A stretch of 64,000 bases of DNA, from positions 28,393 to 92,392 of IMG/VR virus record IMGVR_UViG_3300021420_000022. One strand, 5' to 3'. The position numbers and the translations under genes were made by a program. A model generated the notes under the pieces. It worked only from the letters and a program-made list of their open reading frames with translations, made no database searches and was not told where the DNA came from. How positions within the stretch are numbered: the first letter of the stretch is position 1; each line of letters begins with the position of its first letter. Positions 16,214 through 24,725 of this stretch are shown here, one piece after another. Source of the stretch: a virus.

Positions 16214-18303
16214 CACAGTCTCGGCTGGCGGCCGGGAACCAGACCGTTGCCGCCGCCTGTTACAAACTCTAAAGCTCCGTCGCTGGGAGGGCTGTGGTAC
16301 GGCAGTCCGTTGTAGTCGTTCGTTAGTCCGCCGATGGCAACGCCTGCATATTTGGCGGGACTGCTAGAAGTTATGTTGAAGTTGAAATTATCCAGTAACG
16401 ATTCTTGTAAAAAACTCTGCAACGGCTCGTTTGTGAACAGAGGGTCACTTACAGTCTCACCAGCAAAATCCCCCGCACCACAGGCAACGCCCTCGTTCGA
16501 TTGCGGGGAACATGATGCGGCCGTGAATCCATAATAAACATTATTAGTGCGTGTGGTCCAATAGGAATCGTGAGTCACGCCAAAGCTTAGATTGCACGAC
16601 GTATAGCAAAAGACTCCTATTTGCTGGCCTGCCACGACTGGATTGTTGGGGTCGGTATAGCCCAAGAAAATGTTGTTCCGCATGATGCGCGGACCGCCGT
16701 TGCAGGTGTTCCCAGCTTGGGTAATGTTCACCGTTAGCCCAGTACCGTGCCCTCCACTGGTGGTCTGATTGGTTGTACCGCTAGTGAAAAAGTAATTGCC
16801 TCCAGTTGTCAGCGACAAACCTGTAACAACGCCGCCGCTCACCGAAGTCACCGTGAACGTGTCTCCCAACGCGGCATTGGTGAACAGATAGACCACATCG
16901 TTGACTTGGTAGCCGGTGCCCCCGTTATTAATGGCAACCGTCGCTATTTGATTGCCACAGGAAAAGTCCCCTCCAGTTTTTGTACTAGCCATCACGAAGG
17001 AGTTATTGTCCATCTCTATGGAGCCGGCGACTGGCCAGTAAAACTGCATGGCGGCTCCGTCTGCTCGGCACGGGTCAGCGAAATACTGGTTGTAGTTTGC
17101 TGGCGCTCCAGTGAACGCAACGGCTAGCCGATAGCAGTTGGACATTATCAGGTTGTTCTGCATCAGCACAGAGCCAGAAGGTTGCGATGAAAGTTTGATT
17201 GCCACCCCTCCATTTCCGTACCAAATCGAATTTCTAATCGTGTGAGAGGCAACGTAGGTATGAGGCCCAAGATAGCCATCTTTGGTGTTGTAGCGCACGA
17301 TGCAGTAATTGCAGATGAACGAAGAAAGAGCGGCATCCTGACCGCTCCACGAATCCCCGAATCCACCCGTACTCTGGCTGTAGCAAGACACTGCGGGATA
17401 GGTGTCTACAATGGGATATTCTTCGTTGCAACCATTCCACTCCATTGTGACGTACTCGTTGTCTACACTGGCGCTGGTGTCGTTCAGATGGTTGTCGCCA
17501 TTGTCAAAGTCCCAACCGGCAAAACCGTTGAACGCGATTCGAACACGATTCAGAGTGATATTCGGTCCAACGAATCCTCCAATACCGGTTTCGACCAGGC
17601 CGTGAATGTTCATGTCCTGAAGCAAGATGTCGTGTGGAATGATAACTATGCAACAGCCTTGGCCCAATAGGATGCCTTTAACAGCGTAGTCGTCATAGGG
17701 GATAAAGTTTTGGCAACCCGAAGGGAACGCAGGCGAACCAGTGAGGACGCAATTTGAGTGATCGGTTATCTCGATGCACTCCATGTCCACAAAAGCAGTG
17801 TTTGAAAGACTCCAAACATAATTTTGGCCGAAGCCACCGTAGAGTTGTGTCTCGGCCGAACTATTTGTGCAGTTGGCGTAATTCTCCCCGAGAAAGCGCG
17901 TATGCTGACCAGAGGTTCCGGCTGGAGGGCTTGGGGAATAGCATAGATAGGGCACGCCACCGCCACATCCCCAGTTGTTGAACTTCCCAGTGAGAGTTCC
18001 GTTGGTGGCCCCTGTTCTCCAAGGGCCGCCACGAATGATGACGGTATCTCCGCCCGAAATAGCCCAACTGCCAGCGTCGCTCCCATCCGCCCACAAATAA
18101 CGCACATCGCCAAAGGCGCACGGTTGGTTCGTCCCGCTACCAGGATCGGCGGCGTCGTGTTGACCATCGCATCGTCCGGCAGGTGAGTTCGCGGCGTTGT
18201 AGCGAGAACCTCCGTCGTTGCGAACATACCAAGTGGTTGCGTGCGTCGAGATTGGGATTACAACCAGCAAAGACAGCGAAAGCACTCGCACAATCGTTCT
18301 CAC
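16213..18303 (-). CDS. exported right-handed beta-helix protein, tailspike-like
   Basis: 696 residues. GTG start at 18303 overlapping the previous stop. Signal peptide VLSLSLLVVIPISTHA at residues 7-22. The body shows parallel beta-helix rungs typical of pectate-lyase or tailspike folds (ITLNRVRIAFNGFAGWDFD, NYCIVRYNTKDGYLG, MQNNLIMSNCYRLAVAF, MRNNIFLGYTDPNNP) and many Cys residues consistent with an oxidising location. Probably binds or cleaves polysaccharide. The signal peptide is odd for a virion spike assembled in the cytoplasm. Confidence 0.75.
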   Translation of the reverse strand: MRTIVRVLSLSLLVVIPISTHATTWYVRNDGGSRYNAANSPAGRCDGQHDAADPGSGTNQPCAFGDVRYLWADGSDAGSWAISGGDTVIIRGGPWRTGATNGTLTGKFNNWGCGGGVPYLCYSPSPPAGTSGQHTRFLGENYANCTNSSAETQLYGGFGQNYVWSLSNTAFVDMECIEITDHSNCVLTGSPAFPSGCQNFIPYDDYAVKGILLGQGCCIVIIPHDILLQDMNIHGLVETGIGGFVGPNITLNRVRIAFNGFAGWDFDNGDNHLNDTSASVDNEYVTMEWNGCNEEYPIVDTYPAVSCYSQSTGGFGDSWSGQDAALSSFICNYCIVRYNTKDGYLGPHTYVASHTIRNSIWYGNGGVAIKLSSQPSGSVLMQNNLIMSNCYRLAVAFTGAPANYNQYFADPCRADGAAMQFYWPVAGSIEMDNNSFVMASTKTGGDFSCGNQIATVAINNGGTGYQVNDVVYLFTNAALGDTFTVTSVSGGVVTGLSLTTGGNYFFTSGTTNQTTSGGHGTGLTVNITQAGNTCNGGPRIMRNNIFLGYTDPNNPVVAGQQIGVFCYTSCNLSFGVTHDSYWTTRTNNVYYGFTAASCSPQSNEGVACGAGDFAGETVSDPLFTNEPLQSFLQESLLDNFNFNITSSSPAKYAGVAIGGLTNDYNGLPYHSPPSDGALEFVTGGGNGLVPGRQPRL

Positions 18304-20381
18304 TGGGTTAGCTCCGTGCAGGAACCGGGAATAATGGTGATCGTCCCTGTTCCCGTGGCCGCTGCCTGTAATTGCAGCGTCCCGGCATTCGCTCCGTTGA
18401 TAAGCGTCAATGAAGTTCGTAAAGGCAAATTGGCGGCGATCGTTGGAGTTCCGGTTCCGGCTAAAGACGTAGCGAAGGCAGTTGCGACCGAATCGGTTGC
18501 GCTGGTAGTAGCTGTCAGGTCCGCTTTGAAGTCATAAGTCACCGCTGTCGGTGAGGCTGGGCCTGTCCACTCGATCTTTATGTCTGCCGTGGTCGCACTG
18601 GTTTGGTAATCCAGATCGCAAGTAACCTTATAATTTGTCGTTGCGTTTACGGCAAAGGAAACGCCTGTCACAGGAGTGAATGAAGTCGTTGCGTTCGTAT
18701 AGTTGCCGGTTACATAAACCGTTTGTGGAGGTAGGGCGGCTTGGTATGAAACGGTGTAATAGGTGTAATGTGCTCCATTTACACCAAGCGACCATGTTCC
18801 CGTTCCAGTGAACGACCCGGCGCTGACGTTAAGTTGCTCCTCCATCATGAGGGACGAGTTTGCCATGGCCGAAAAATTAGCTACCATCGTCCAGCCACTT
18901 CCAGCACCCCACACTCCACCACCAAGTTTTTCTCCCGCCCCCGAAAGAACCAGATTCCCGTAGGCGGCGGTGTATGCACCATTCGTCCACGTGTTCGTGT
19001 TCACAGCCCCGCTCGAACCGACCACGGCTGTATTGACCGGGGTAGCTGTAGGGGATACTCCGCGATATTCCGCTGCACACAAACCGACGATAGAACCATT
19101 CGAGCCTGTAAAATTAACGGTCACGGACGACACGCTTCCAGTGTTGGCTAAGCGCATTAACGCTGTGGTGTTGGCACTCCCATCAGTGACCGTTGCGTCC
19201 TGCGTCATGGTTGCACCGCTCGCAGTCGCACTCGTAATAGTTATGGACAGGCCCGCAACTTGTAACACAAGGAAATCACCGCTCGCGGTAGTCCAACCAA
19301 GAGATTGGGTAACGACACCGCCTGAAACATTGAGATTGCCGAAGCAACCTTGATTCACGCGACTAATAGCGCCACCTATAGGCGACGGTACGGCTACGGT
19401 TCCACACGCAGTCGCCTGCGGATTGAGCAACTGAAATTCGGTGCCGTCGTAGAGAATGATCGCGATGGCGGTCGTGGTCAGGTCGTTAGCGACGAGCGCC
19501 GTCGTGCCGCATTTCGTGATGTTCTTCGTGCCTAGCCCACTAATCGCGATGTTCGTCGCCCCGGTATTCGCAACCCCTGGCGTGAAGTTGAACACAGCCC
19601 CAGTGATATAAGCCGTGATCGCCGGGGAGACGGTCAGCGTTTGCGCGTTCGCGGTTCCTGCACTTGTCGGCAATCCGCCTTCGGAGCAGCCAAACTGCAC
19701 CGGATTCTGCAAGACCCATTCGGTGCCGTCATACTGCGCCACAGCCCAAACAGTTGAGAGCAGATCGCCAGCAACCAGAGCGACCGTGCCGCATTTAGTG
19801 ATCGCGGTTGCTGCGGTCGTCCCTGCCGCAAGCGTGGGAGCCGCCGCCGTATTTGCCGCTGTGGGCAGCCAAGTAACGTAAGTGCCAGTGGTCAGCGCGG
19901 TGATATTCGGTGTCGTGGTAACCGTCTGCGCCTGCGCCGTGCCCCCGCCAGTGCCGTAAGGGATACCGGAGCTTGGTCCGCCTCCAGTTGCGGAACTGAC
20001 ATAACCTCTCAGCTGAATATTGACGCCTCCTTGAACGAGCGCGGTGACATTCACTCTGATAAACTTTTTTGTGAAAGAGCCGGAAGCCGACCCGGTATTA
20101 AGGCACGACTGAGGAGCAACAACATCGCCACTCCCCCACGACACATTGTCGTTAGAAGAGTCAACCTGAAAGGTGCAGGACGTGGCGGTCGGAGATTCCC
20201 ATTGAACCCAGAAAAAAGAAATTCCGGTGTTCGTAAAATCACGGCCGGGACCTTGCGTTCCCGGCGAGGTAAATTGATACGAGTTGCTAATATCCTGAGC
20301 AGAAGTCGACAAAGAAAAACTCGTCAACAGCAGAGCACACGCTAGAAAAACTCCAAGAATACATTTGTTTAAGATTCTCAT
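18300..20381 (-). CDS. exported tail-fibre-like protein
   Basis: 693 residues with a signal peptide (ILGVFLACALLLTSFSLSTS). It has two repeats of a fibre-type unit ending in YDGTEWVLQNP and YDGTEFQLLNP, preceded by TKCG motifs, as in many phage fibres and prophage adhesins. The C-terminal half has Gly/Thr/Ser-rich beta sequence. Overlaps the next gene. Role in surface attachment is inferred. Confidence 0.7.
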   Translation of the reverse strand: MRILNKCILGVFLACALLLTSFSLSTSAQDISNSYQFTSPGTQGPGRDFTNTGISFFWVQWESPTATSCTFQVDSSNDNVSWGSGDVVAPQSCLNTGSASGSFTKKFIRVNVTALVQGGVNIQLRGYVSSATGGGPSSGIPYGTGGGTAQAQTVTTTPNITALTTGTYVTWLPTAANTAAAPTLAAGTTAATAITKCGTVALVAGDLLSTVWAVAQYDGTEWVLQNPVQFGCSEGGLPTSAGTANAQTLTVSPAITAYITGAVFNFTPGVANTGATNIAISGLGTKNITKCGTTALVANDLTTTAIAIILYDGTEFQLLNPQATACGTVAVPSPIGGAISRVNQGCFGNLNVSGGVVTQSLGWTTASGDFLVLQVAGLSITITSATASGATMTQDATVTDGSANTTALMRLANTGSVSSVTVNFTGSNGSIVGLCAAEYRGVSPTATPVNTAVVGSSGAVNTNTWTNGAYTAAYGNLVLSGAGEKLGGGVWGAGSGWTMVANFSAMANSSLMMEEQLNVSAGSFTGTGTWSLGVNGAHYTYYTVSYQAALPPQTVYVTGNYTNATTSFTPVTGVSFAVNATTNYKVTCDLDYQTSATTADIKIEWTGPASPTAVTYDFKADLTATTSATDSVATAFATSLAGTGTPTIAANLPLRTSLTLINGANAGTLQLQAAATGTGTITIIPGSCTELTQ

Positions 20382-20836
20382 TGATTTGCCTTAAAAAATT
20401 GAATGAGTGCCTGGACCTCGTTTTTGGCCTGCTCGGCCTTTTGTATTGTATTTCCCAAAACGGCTGCGGTGTCGTGAGCGCCTTTAATCGCTGCGCTCAT
20501 TTCCGCTTCGACTTCTTGCAAAAAATCATAAGTGGATGTGACCGCGTCGCTCTTGCCGAAATCGAAGACCGCTGTTTTAGAAATCGAAATTCCTTCTTTC
20601 GAAGTCACTACAATGTCGAGAACTGGATTGCTAGGCCAAGCGTAGAAAAGTTGAGTGAAAAAATCGGAATGAGGATTTAATTCGTTGGCCCCGTTGACCC
20701 AAATAAGAGGAACGACGTTTACGCCCGCACTCTTAATCTCGATACTCCACGGTTCCCGGCCAGATCGCGCCATCAATTCCCGAAGAACCACAAACAAGCG
20801 GCGCTCAATTACGAGCTTAATTAAATTCGAGATCAT
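20378..20836 (-). CDS. hypothetical protein
   Basis: 152 residues, MISNLIKLVIERRLFVVL at the start, a beta-rich middle (PWSIEIKSAGVNVVPLIWV) and a C-terminal coiled coil. No family recognised. ATGA-coupled to the fibre gene that follows. Confidence 0.6.
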   Translation of the reverse strand: MISNLIKLVIERRLFVVLRELMARSGREPWSIEIKSAGVNVVPLIWVNGANELNPHSDFFTQLFYAWPSNPVLDIVVTSKEGISISKTAVFDFGKSDAVTSTYDFLQEVEAEMSAAIKGAHDTAAVLGNTIQKAEQAKNEVQALIQFFKANQ

Positions 20837-20928
20837 GAGATTCCTTCTTCGGAAAAGATGCTCCTCAAAAATTTTGGTCTAGCTCTGCCCTGCGGCGGCG
20901 GCTCATGGGGGACCCCCCGCCCCGTCAT
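20833..20928 (-). CDS. possible 31-residue peptide
   Basis: MTGRGVPHEPPPQGRARP followed by a short helix, ending TCATGA so that its stop overlaps the next start. The overlap fits local style but there is no clear ribosome site and a G/C run makes structure at the start. Confidence 0.3.
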   Translation of the reverse strand: MTGRGVPHEPPPQGRARPKFLRSIFSEEGIS

Positions 20929-20973
20929 AATCTATTGAAAAGAATGCTTTTAAAGCCGCGCCTTATCTATAGC

Positions 20974-21216
20974 TTACATCGAGCGGCTTATTCTAAAGCA
21001 CTTAAAACTTTCCGATATGGCTGCCGACTTGCGTGGGGGCAGCGGGATATGCGAGGGCTGCGTCGACAAACGCAACAGCTGCAACGGTTTGCAGGAAAGA
21101 TGCAGGCCGACCGTGCTGCGACCGTGCGGATCGACGACGGTAAACTCTTTGGATTCAGTCAGTACAACGAACAGGCTATTGATTGTACTCGCGATAAGTG
21201 CTTTGTTTGCCGGCAT
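20974..21216 (-). CDS. uncertain 80-residue ORF
   Basis: Open frame MPANKALIASTINSLFVVL with a mildly hydrophobic start and Pro/Ser-rich end. There is no strong ribosome site, and long frames exist on the other strand too. The 440-base stretch 20837-21277 holds nothing better supported. Confidence 0.3.
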   Translation of the reverse strand: MPANKALIASTINSLFVVLTESKEFTVVDPHGRSTVGLHLSCKPLQLLRLSTQPSHIPLPPRKSAAISESFKCFRISRSM

Positions 21217-21277
21217 TTATGATTTTTCATATATTTCTATGAGAAATCATAGTGAAATCGTCACGGTCCGTCGCGGG

Positions 21278-21388
21278 CTAGACCTTTCGAAACTCACGAT
21301 GACATTTGAGGCACAAATAATTGTCAGTGTAATACGGATTCAATTTGTGGCCGACGGGAAAGAACAAAAGCTTATGGTTGCATTTCAT
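21278..21388 (-). CDS. small zinc-binding protein
   Basis: 36 residues: MKCNHKLLFFPVGHK, then a CLKCHREF motif. CxH and CxxCH give a plausible zinc site. Its ATG overlaps the stop of the upstream gene (ATGA), which supports it despite the size. Confidence 0.55.
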   Translation of the reverse strand: MKCNHKLLFFPVGHKLNPYYTDNYLCLKCHREFRKV

Positions 21389-21654
21389 TTCGTTCCATTC
21401 TCCCACCAAATTGAACAATACGAATTGATCTCACCGGGAATTTTGTTGCTGCCTGCTGGTTTGTCTGGTCCTTCCCATGCAATGAAACTTTTGTTTCGAC
21501 AAATCTTATTGTCGCGGTCGATCAAGTATTTGCAATTCGCACACATTGATCCACCAATCGGAACGCGCTCACCATACCTATCGTGCGGTGGCATCTCAAC
21601 GTTGTGATCACGCGCCGATCTAATCTCTTCGAGCGTTTGAATCTTCACCATCAT
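21385..21654 (-). CDS. Cys-rich small protein
   Basis: 89 residues. Four Cys in the pattern CANC, IC and YCSIWW around residues 38-83, a type seen in phage hypothetical proteins that may bind iron-sulfur or zinc. ATGATG at 21654/21651 overlaps the stop of the upstream peptidase gene. Confidence 0.6.
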   Translation of the reverse strand: MMVKIQTLEEIRSARDHNVEMPPHDRYGERVPIGGSMCANCKYLIDRDNKICRNKSFIAWEGPDKPAGSNKIPGEINSYCSIWWENGTK

Positions 21655-22070
21655 CGTTCCAATTGATAAGCAATCGCCTCGGCTTTCTCTTCACTCGTGC
21701 AATTACAAATCATGTGACCGGCCTCATGCGCCAACGTGTGGCGAACACGACGATCATCCGCGTACGTCAAATAAAATTCGTTGAGATACGTTTGGTTTTG
21801 CGGCATGAATGTGAAAGCTGAGTCCGTGTCGAGATGGTATCGCCGCTTTGCAATTTCAAATTGCTCAACAGGAATGATGTGAACGCCCCACGTGTCAGGC
21901 ATCGGTTCTTTCGTGAAGTTCAACTGATGTTCAAGTCGCTCAATGCGTGCGCGCTCCCAACTCGTTGAGCCATCAACAAACAATTGCGTTGGTGCAGCGG
22001 CTTGGCCAATCACAATCAAGAAGGCTAGCACAGCCCATAGCAGCAACAAACCTATCACAAACTTTCTCAT
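21651..22070 (-). CDS. exported zinc metallopeptidase
   Basis: 139 residues. Signal peptide or anchor GLLLLWAVLAFLIVIGQAAA, then a catalytic motif HTLAHEAGHMICNC with the downstream acidic EEKAEAIAYQL, i.e. HExxH plus a Glu as third ligand candidate. Second HExxH protein of this arm, this one exported. Substrate unknown; lysis or envelope processing is plausible. Confidence 0.65.
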   Translation of the reverse strand: MRKFVIGLLLLWAVLAFLIVIGQAAAPTQLFVDGSTSWERARIERLEHQLNFTKEPMPDTWGVHIIPVEQFEIAKRRYHLDTDSAFTFMPQNQTYLNEFYLTYADDRRVRHTLAHEAGHMICNCTSEEKAEAIAYQLER

Positions 22071-22073
22071 TGC

Positions 22074-22403
22074 TTACGCAATCGCAAGATTGAATCGATA
22101 GGTCGCGCTATTGACCGCTTGCAACTGATAAAAATTAACAATCAGTTGCAACTGATTCAAAATTCGCTCAGCCATCAACTGATTACCAGCCATAGTGCCG
22201 GTCATCACAGCTTGGATATCCGCTAGCAAACGCGTCGGATTATCCAACACATCAAGCATGCCATACGTGGTCGCACTCTGCGTTCCGTGCGTAAAGCTCG
22301 CGTTTGAAATCGTGCTACCAGCCGGATTCGTCAACCACGTCACTGTAATAGTGATCGCGGCATCGCCGCTGATTGTAAAAGAGGCCGGTGCGTTAAGTGA
22401 CAT
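22074..22403 (-). CDS. hypothetical beta-rich protein
   Basis: 109 residues beginning MSLNAPASFTISGDAAITIT, first half beta-rich like a fibre domain, second half helical (LMAERILNQLQLIVNFYQ). No family recognised. Confidence 0.6.
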   Translation of the reverse strand: MSLNAPASFTISGDAAITITVTWLTNPAGSTISNASFTHGTQSATTYGMLDVLDNPTRLLADIQAVMTGTMAGNQLMAERILNQLQLIVNFYQLQAVNSATYRFNLAIA

Positions 22404-22426
22404 TGGAAAATCTCCTCAAAATTTAT

Positions 22427-22594
22427 TCAGGCCCAGAATGCGCGACGCCGAAGTTCATCTTCGAGCACCGCTTTAAACATGCGCACGTGACGCCGATATG
22501 TGAGATAGCGCTCGATGCGGCATGACACAAACACTAGCGCTGAAAATAACCCCAGCGCTAGCGCGGCACCAATTAAACCCGGAATGAAGACCAT
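22427..22594 (-). CDS. small single-span membrane protein
   Basis: 55 residues: membrane span IPGLIGAALALGLFSALVF then a basic cytoplasmic tail RIERYLTYRRHVR. GAGG lies upstream of the ATG. Size and topology resemble small inner-membrane lysis accessory proteins. Confidence 0.55.
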   Translation of the reverse strand: MVFIPGLIGAALALGLFSALVFVSCRIERYLTYRRHVRMFKAVLEDELRRRAFWA

Positions 22595-22609
22595 CGACTG
22601 GCCTCAATT

Positions 22610-22879
22610 TCAGAAATCGTCAGACTTGTCCGTGTGCATCGCTTCAGAAGGACCCACAGGACCTTCGTGCGCGCTGTGAGTCTGCCTTGCCCCAGACCTC
22701 CGATTCAGCACATCCGCGTCCATCGGATTCAAATCTGTGTACGTCGCCCAGCCACGCGTGATATCAGAATCAGCCGACAACTCTTCCGTTGGTGAACCAT
22801 TCACCAAAAGATCGGATTGCGGCGCGCCCGGAAAATCCCGAACGCCCTGATCGTGCGACTTATGTGTAGTCTTCGACAT
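22610..22879 (-). CDS. hypothetical polar protein
   Basis: 89 residues, MSKTTHKSHDQGVRDFPGAP, Asp-, Ser- and His-rich, no hydrophobic core obvious, probably partly disordered. GGAG upstream of the ATG. Confidence 0.55.
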   Translation of the reverse strand: MSKTTHKSHDQGVRDFPGAPQSDLLVNGSPTEELSADSDITRGWATYTDLNPMDADVLNRRSGARQTHSAHEGPVGPSEAMHTDKSDDF

Positions 22880-22917
22880 TGTGTTTCTCCTAAAAACATT
22901 TTCCGAAAGAAACGAAA

Positions 22918-23181
22918 TTATTCGTCATCTTCCGGAGTCACTACTTTCAAAATCGATCCGCTGTGTTCTGGCAATGTGGCCGGAACACTGGCAACATGAT
23001 ATTCAACGGGCCAGCTCGAAACAAAATCCTCGTGATCGCTAAATTCTTCCTCGATATCCAGCACCGCGTCAACGCCGTCGCCAAATTCTTCTTTCAAATC
23101 GTGAATCACTGCGAGCGCTTCGTCCGAAATTTTGTAATCCGTTTCGACACGGACGGTCCATTCATAAACGAATTGCGCCAT
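22918..23181 (-). CDS. first gene of the leftward operon, acidic protein
   Basis: 87 residues, MAQFVYEWTVRVETDYKISD, strongly acidic. I take the ATG at 23181, preceded by AGGAGA, rather than an upstream in-frame start at 23259. As the first gene of the left arm it may be expressed earliest of the late set. Confidence 0.65.
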   Translation of the reverse strand: MAQFVYEWTVRVETDYKISDEALAVIHDLKEEFGDGVDAVLDIEEEFSDHEDFVSSWPVEYHVASVPATLPEHSGSILKVVTPEDDE

Positions 23182-23352
23182 TTGACTCTCCTGAAATTCA
23201 GAACTGCCTGCGGATTTTAAATTGTGGCTACTCGGTCTACCCGTGGGGCTTCGAGACACCGGCCACAGCGATGTTGTGATCCTTCCGCTTGCGCGCCGGA
23301 TCGCTCTTGTTATGCCGAGATATCACGGAAGAGTACACTACTCCTTCACTCC

Positions 23353-23384
23353 TCCTAATAGATGCCGGAGTTACAACGCGAATT
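23353..23384 (-). repeat. dispersed 32-base element, copy A
   Basis: Minus-strand reading begins AATTCGCGTTGTAACTCC and continues GGCATCTATTAGGA. It matches copy B (31270-31301) over all 32 bases and copy C (48660-48689) with one change. Here it lies in the untranslated leader region of the left arm. Confidence 0.85.
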
Positions 23385-23490
23385 CCAAAAATCATAACCG
23401 TGTAAAAATGGGAGGTGTCTATATTATATAAGTATATAGTTGGTTACATACACTATATCGGCGCGCTGATTCTAAAGGACTTACCTCGGT

Positions 23491-23676
23491 ATGCCGCCAC
23501 AATGTCAGCCTCGACAGAGAATTTCGGAATTGAGGCCATTACACCTAACCTTTTTCTTTAATATTTTAATAGAACCTTAGTCTTTCATGAAGAGAGTATT
23601 TCTCTGCTGAACCCGACATTGTGGCACCATACTTTTATGCCGCCGCAAATGTCTCAGTCATGCCGCCGCAAATGTC
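23491..23676. promoter_or_regulatory. cluster of four operator- or iteron-like sites
   Basis: Site 1 at 23491-23506 (ATGCCGCCACAATGTC), site 2 inverted at 23615-23630 (matches 14 of 16), sites 3 and 4 at 23637-23653 and 23660-23676 (both ATGCCGCCGCAAATGTC), the last two spaced 23 bp start to start. Such a set between divergent arms suggests binding of a phage repressor or replication initiator. Confidence 0.6.
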
Positions 23677-23939
23677 CTCACAGTTACTCCTATGTCACTA
23701 CGAAGTACTATTCTCAGCCTTGACGTTCGCGCTTCGCTCCGCCAGTCAAACCGCACTTTCTACGCCCGCCCACCATCTTACACTGTTACACTCTAATGCT
23801 GTATACTATATAAGGTGTCGACCGCCGCCGTCGCCCGTTCGGGATAGAAGTTACCCAACCTATGAGATTTCATATAATGTCCGAATTTTGAGGTCTTTCG
23901 GACTTTGCCTACAAATTCGAACATATATGTCAATTCCTG

Positions 23940-23968
23940 TTGACAAGCCGGTCGAATTCTGCTAATCT
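23940..23968 (+). promoter_or_regulatory. rightward host-type promoter
   Basis: TTGACA (23940-23945), 17-base spacer, TAATCT (23963-23968). Transcription would start about 10 bases before the GGAGG of the first right-arm gene, giving a very short leader. Confidence 0.85.
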
Positions 23969-23985
23969 CAGGTCCGGAGGCAACC

Positions 23986-24261
23986 ATGTCCTATAAAATC
24001 GAAGTTTCCCCGGTGTCCGCCGATCTCACGCTCCGCGATCTACCAGACGGCGCGCTAGCTATCGTGCTGGACGGCGAATTCAAGGGCGAGCTCTTCTATA
24101 AGAACGTCGCAGGCCTGCACAGCATCTCTGGCAACCGTTACTGGCCGTCAGCGTACGCTGAACGGTCCCAGGGCGGCCTGAACCACTACCAAGGGCCGCT
24201 AGACGCCCGTTGCCGCCAAGTTGTGGCCGGTGACGTTCTGGCGGTGCTGGGTAACGCCTGA
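23986..24261 (+). CDS. hypothetical early protein
   Basis: 91 residues, MSYKIEVSPVSADLTLRDLP. The start has CCGGAGGCAACC before it, the standard leader of this arm. Beta-rich small protein, no family recognised. First early gene, directly behind its own promoter, so probably a host-takeover or anti-defence factor; this is only positional inference. Confidence 0.65.
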   Translation: MSYKIEVSPVSADLTLRDLPDGALAIVLDGEFKGELFYKNVAGLHSISGNRYWPSAYAERSQGGLNHYQGPLDARCRQVVAGDVLAVLGNA

Positions 24262-24268
24262 AAGACTC

Positions 24269-24326
24269 GGGCTGTCAAGTTTTGTATCGAAATTACTTGA
24301 CAGCCCTAACCGTTTTCAGGTAGCAT
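24269..24326 (+). promoter_or_regulatory. palindrome merged with a promoter
   Basis: GGGCTGTCAAGT (24269-24280) and ACTTGACAGCCC (24295-24306) form a perfect 12-bp inverted repeat with a 14-base loop. The right arm contains the -35 box TTGACA (24297-24302), followed after 18 bases by TAGCAT (24321-24326). The hairpin could terminate the upstream transcript or be an operator that hides the promoter. Confidence 0.75.
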
Positions 24327-24344
24327 CTAGATATGGAGGCAACA

Positions 24345-24725
24345 ATGACACCCGAACAGATCGAAAAGCAGGCCATCAACACCGAAGATCGCATCAAGGA
24401 AATTCTCCACAACTGGCATGAGGCTGGCCGGGCCGAATTCGAGCACGACTATCCCGGTCTGGCAGCGTCCCCGAATCTCAATTACGACTCCGCCCAGCAA
24501 GCCAAGCACTATCACATTGGCGCAAAGTACATCCGGCTGGATGTCGGCGGCTCCGGCGCTTTCATGCTCGATTCACACACCGGCCTGATCTACGGAATTA
24601 AGGCCTACGGCGTCCCAGACAAGAAGAAGATCGCTGGCGATGTCTCAGACCCCAACTTCACCGGCGCGTCGCTCCACCCTCTGCGCTTTCGTCGCGGAGC
24701 GTTCAATTTTGCAGGGAGGAACTAA
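24345..24725 (+). CDS. hypothetical early protein
   Basis: 126 residues from the ATG at 24345, preceded by GGAGG (24335-24339). An in-frame ATG at 24333 overlaps that ribosome site and is unlikely to be used. Motif AKHYHIGAKYIRLDVGGSG with a hydrophobic core follows. Not recognised. Confidence 0.65.
   Translation: MTPEQIEKQAINTEDRIKEILHNWHEAGRAEFEHDYPGLAASPNLNYDSAQQAKHYHIGAKYIRLDVGGSGAFMLDSHTGLIYGIKAYGVPDKKKIAGDVSDPNFTGASLHPLRFRRGAFNFAGRN

Larger units (their letters stand above)
23182..23985. promoter_or_regulatory. divergent control region between the two arms
   Basis: About 800 bases without a convincing gene. Contents: one copy of the dispersed 32-base element (23353-23384); an AT-rich block at 23420-23460 whose minus strand reads TTATATAATATAG with a TATAAT match; four copies of a 16-17-base site (23491-23676); an AT-rich stretch at 23550-23580; a possible rightward promoter TTACAC-N18-TATACT ending near 23806; and the clear promoter at 23940. 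It could hold a repressor operator, a replication origin, or both. Confidence 0.6.

Noticed and set aside
21017-21607. 196-residue rightward ORF in the left arm
   Set aside because: It opposes the transcription direction and overlaps two coupled genes with zinc-type Cys patterns.
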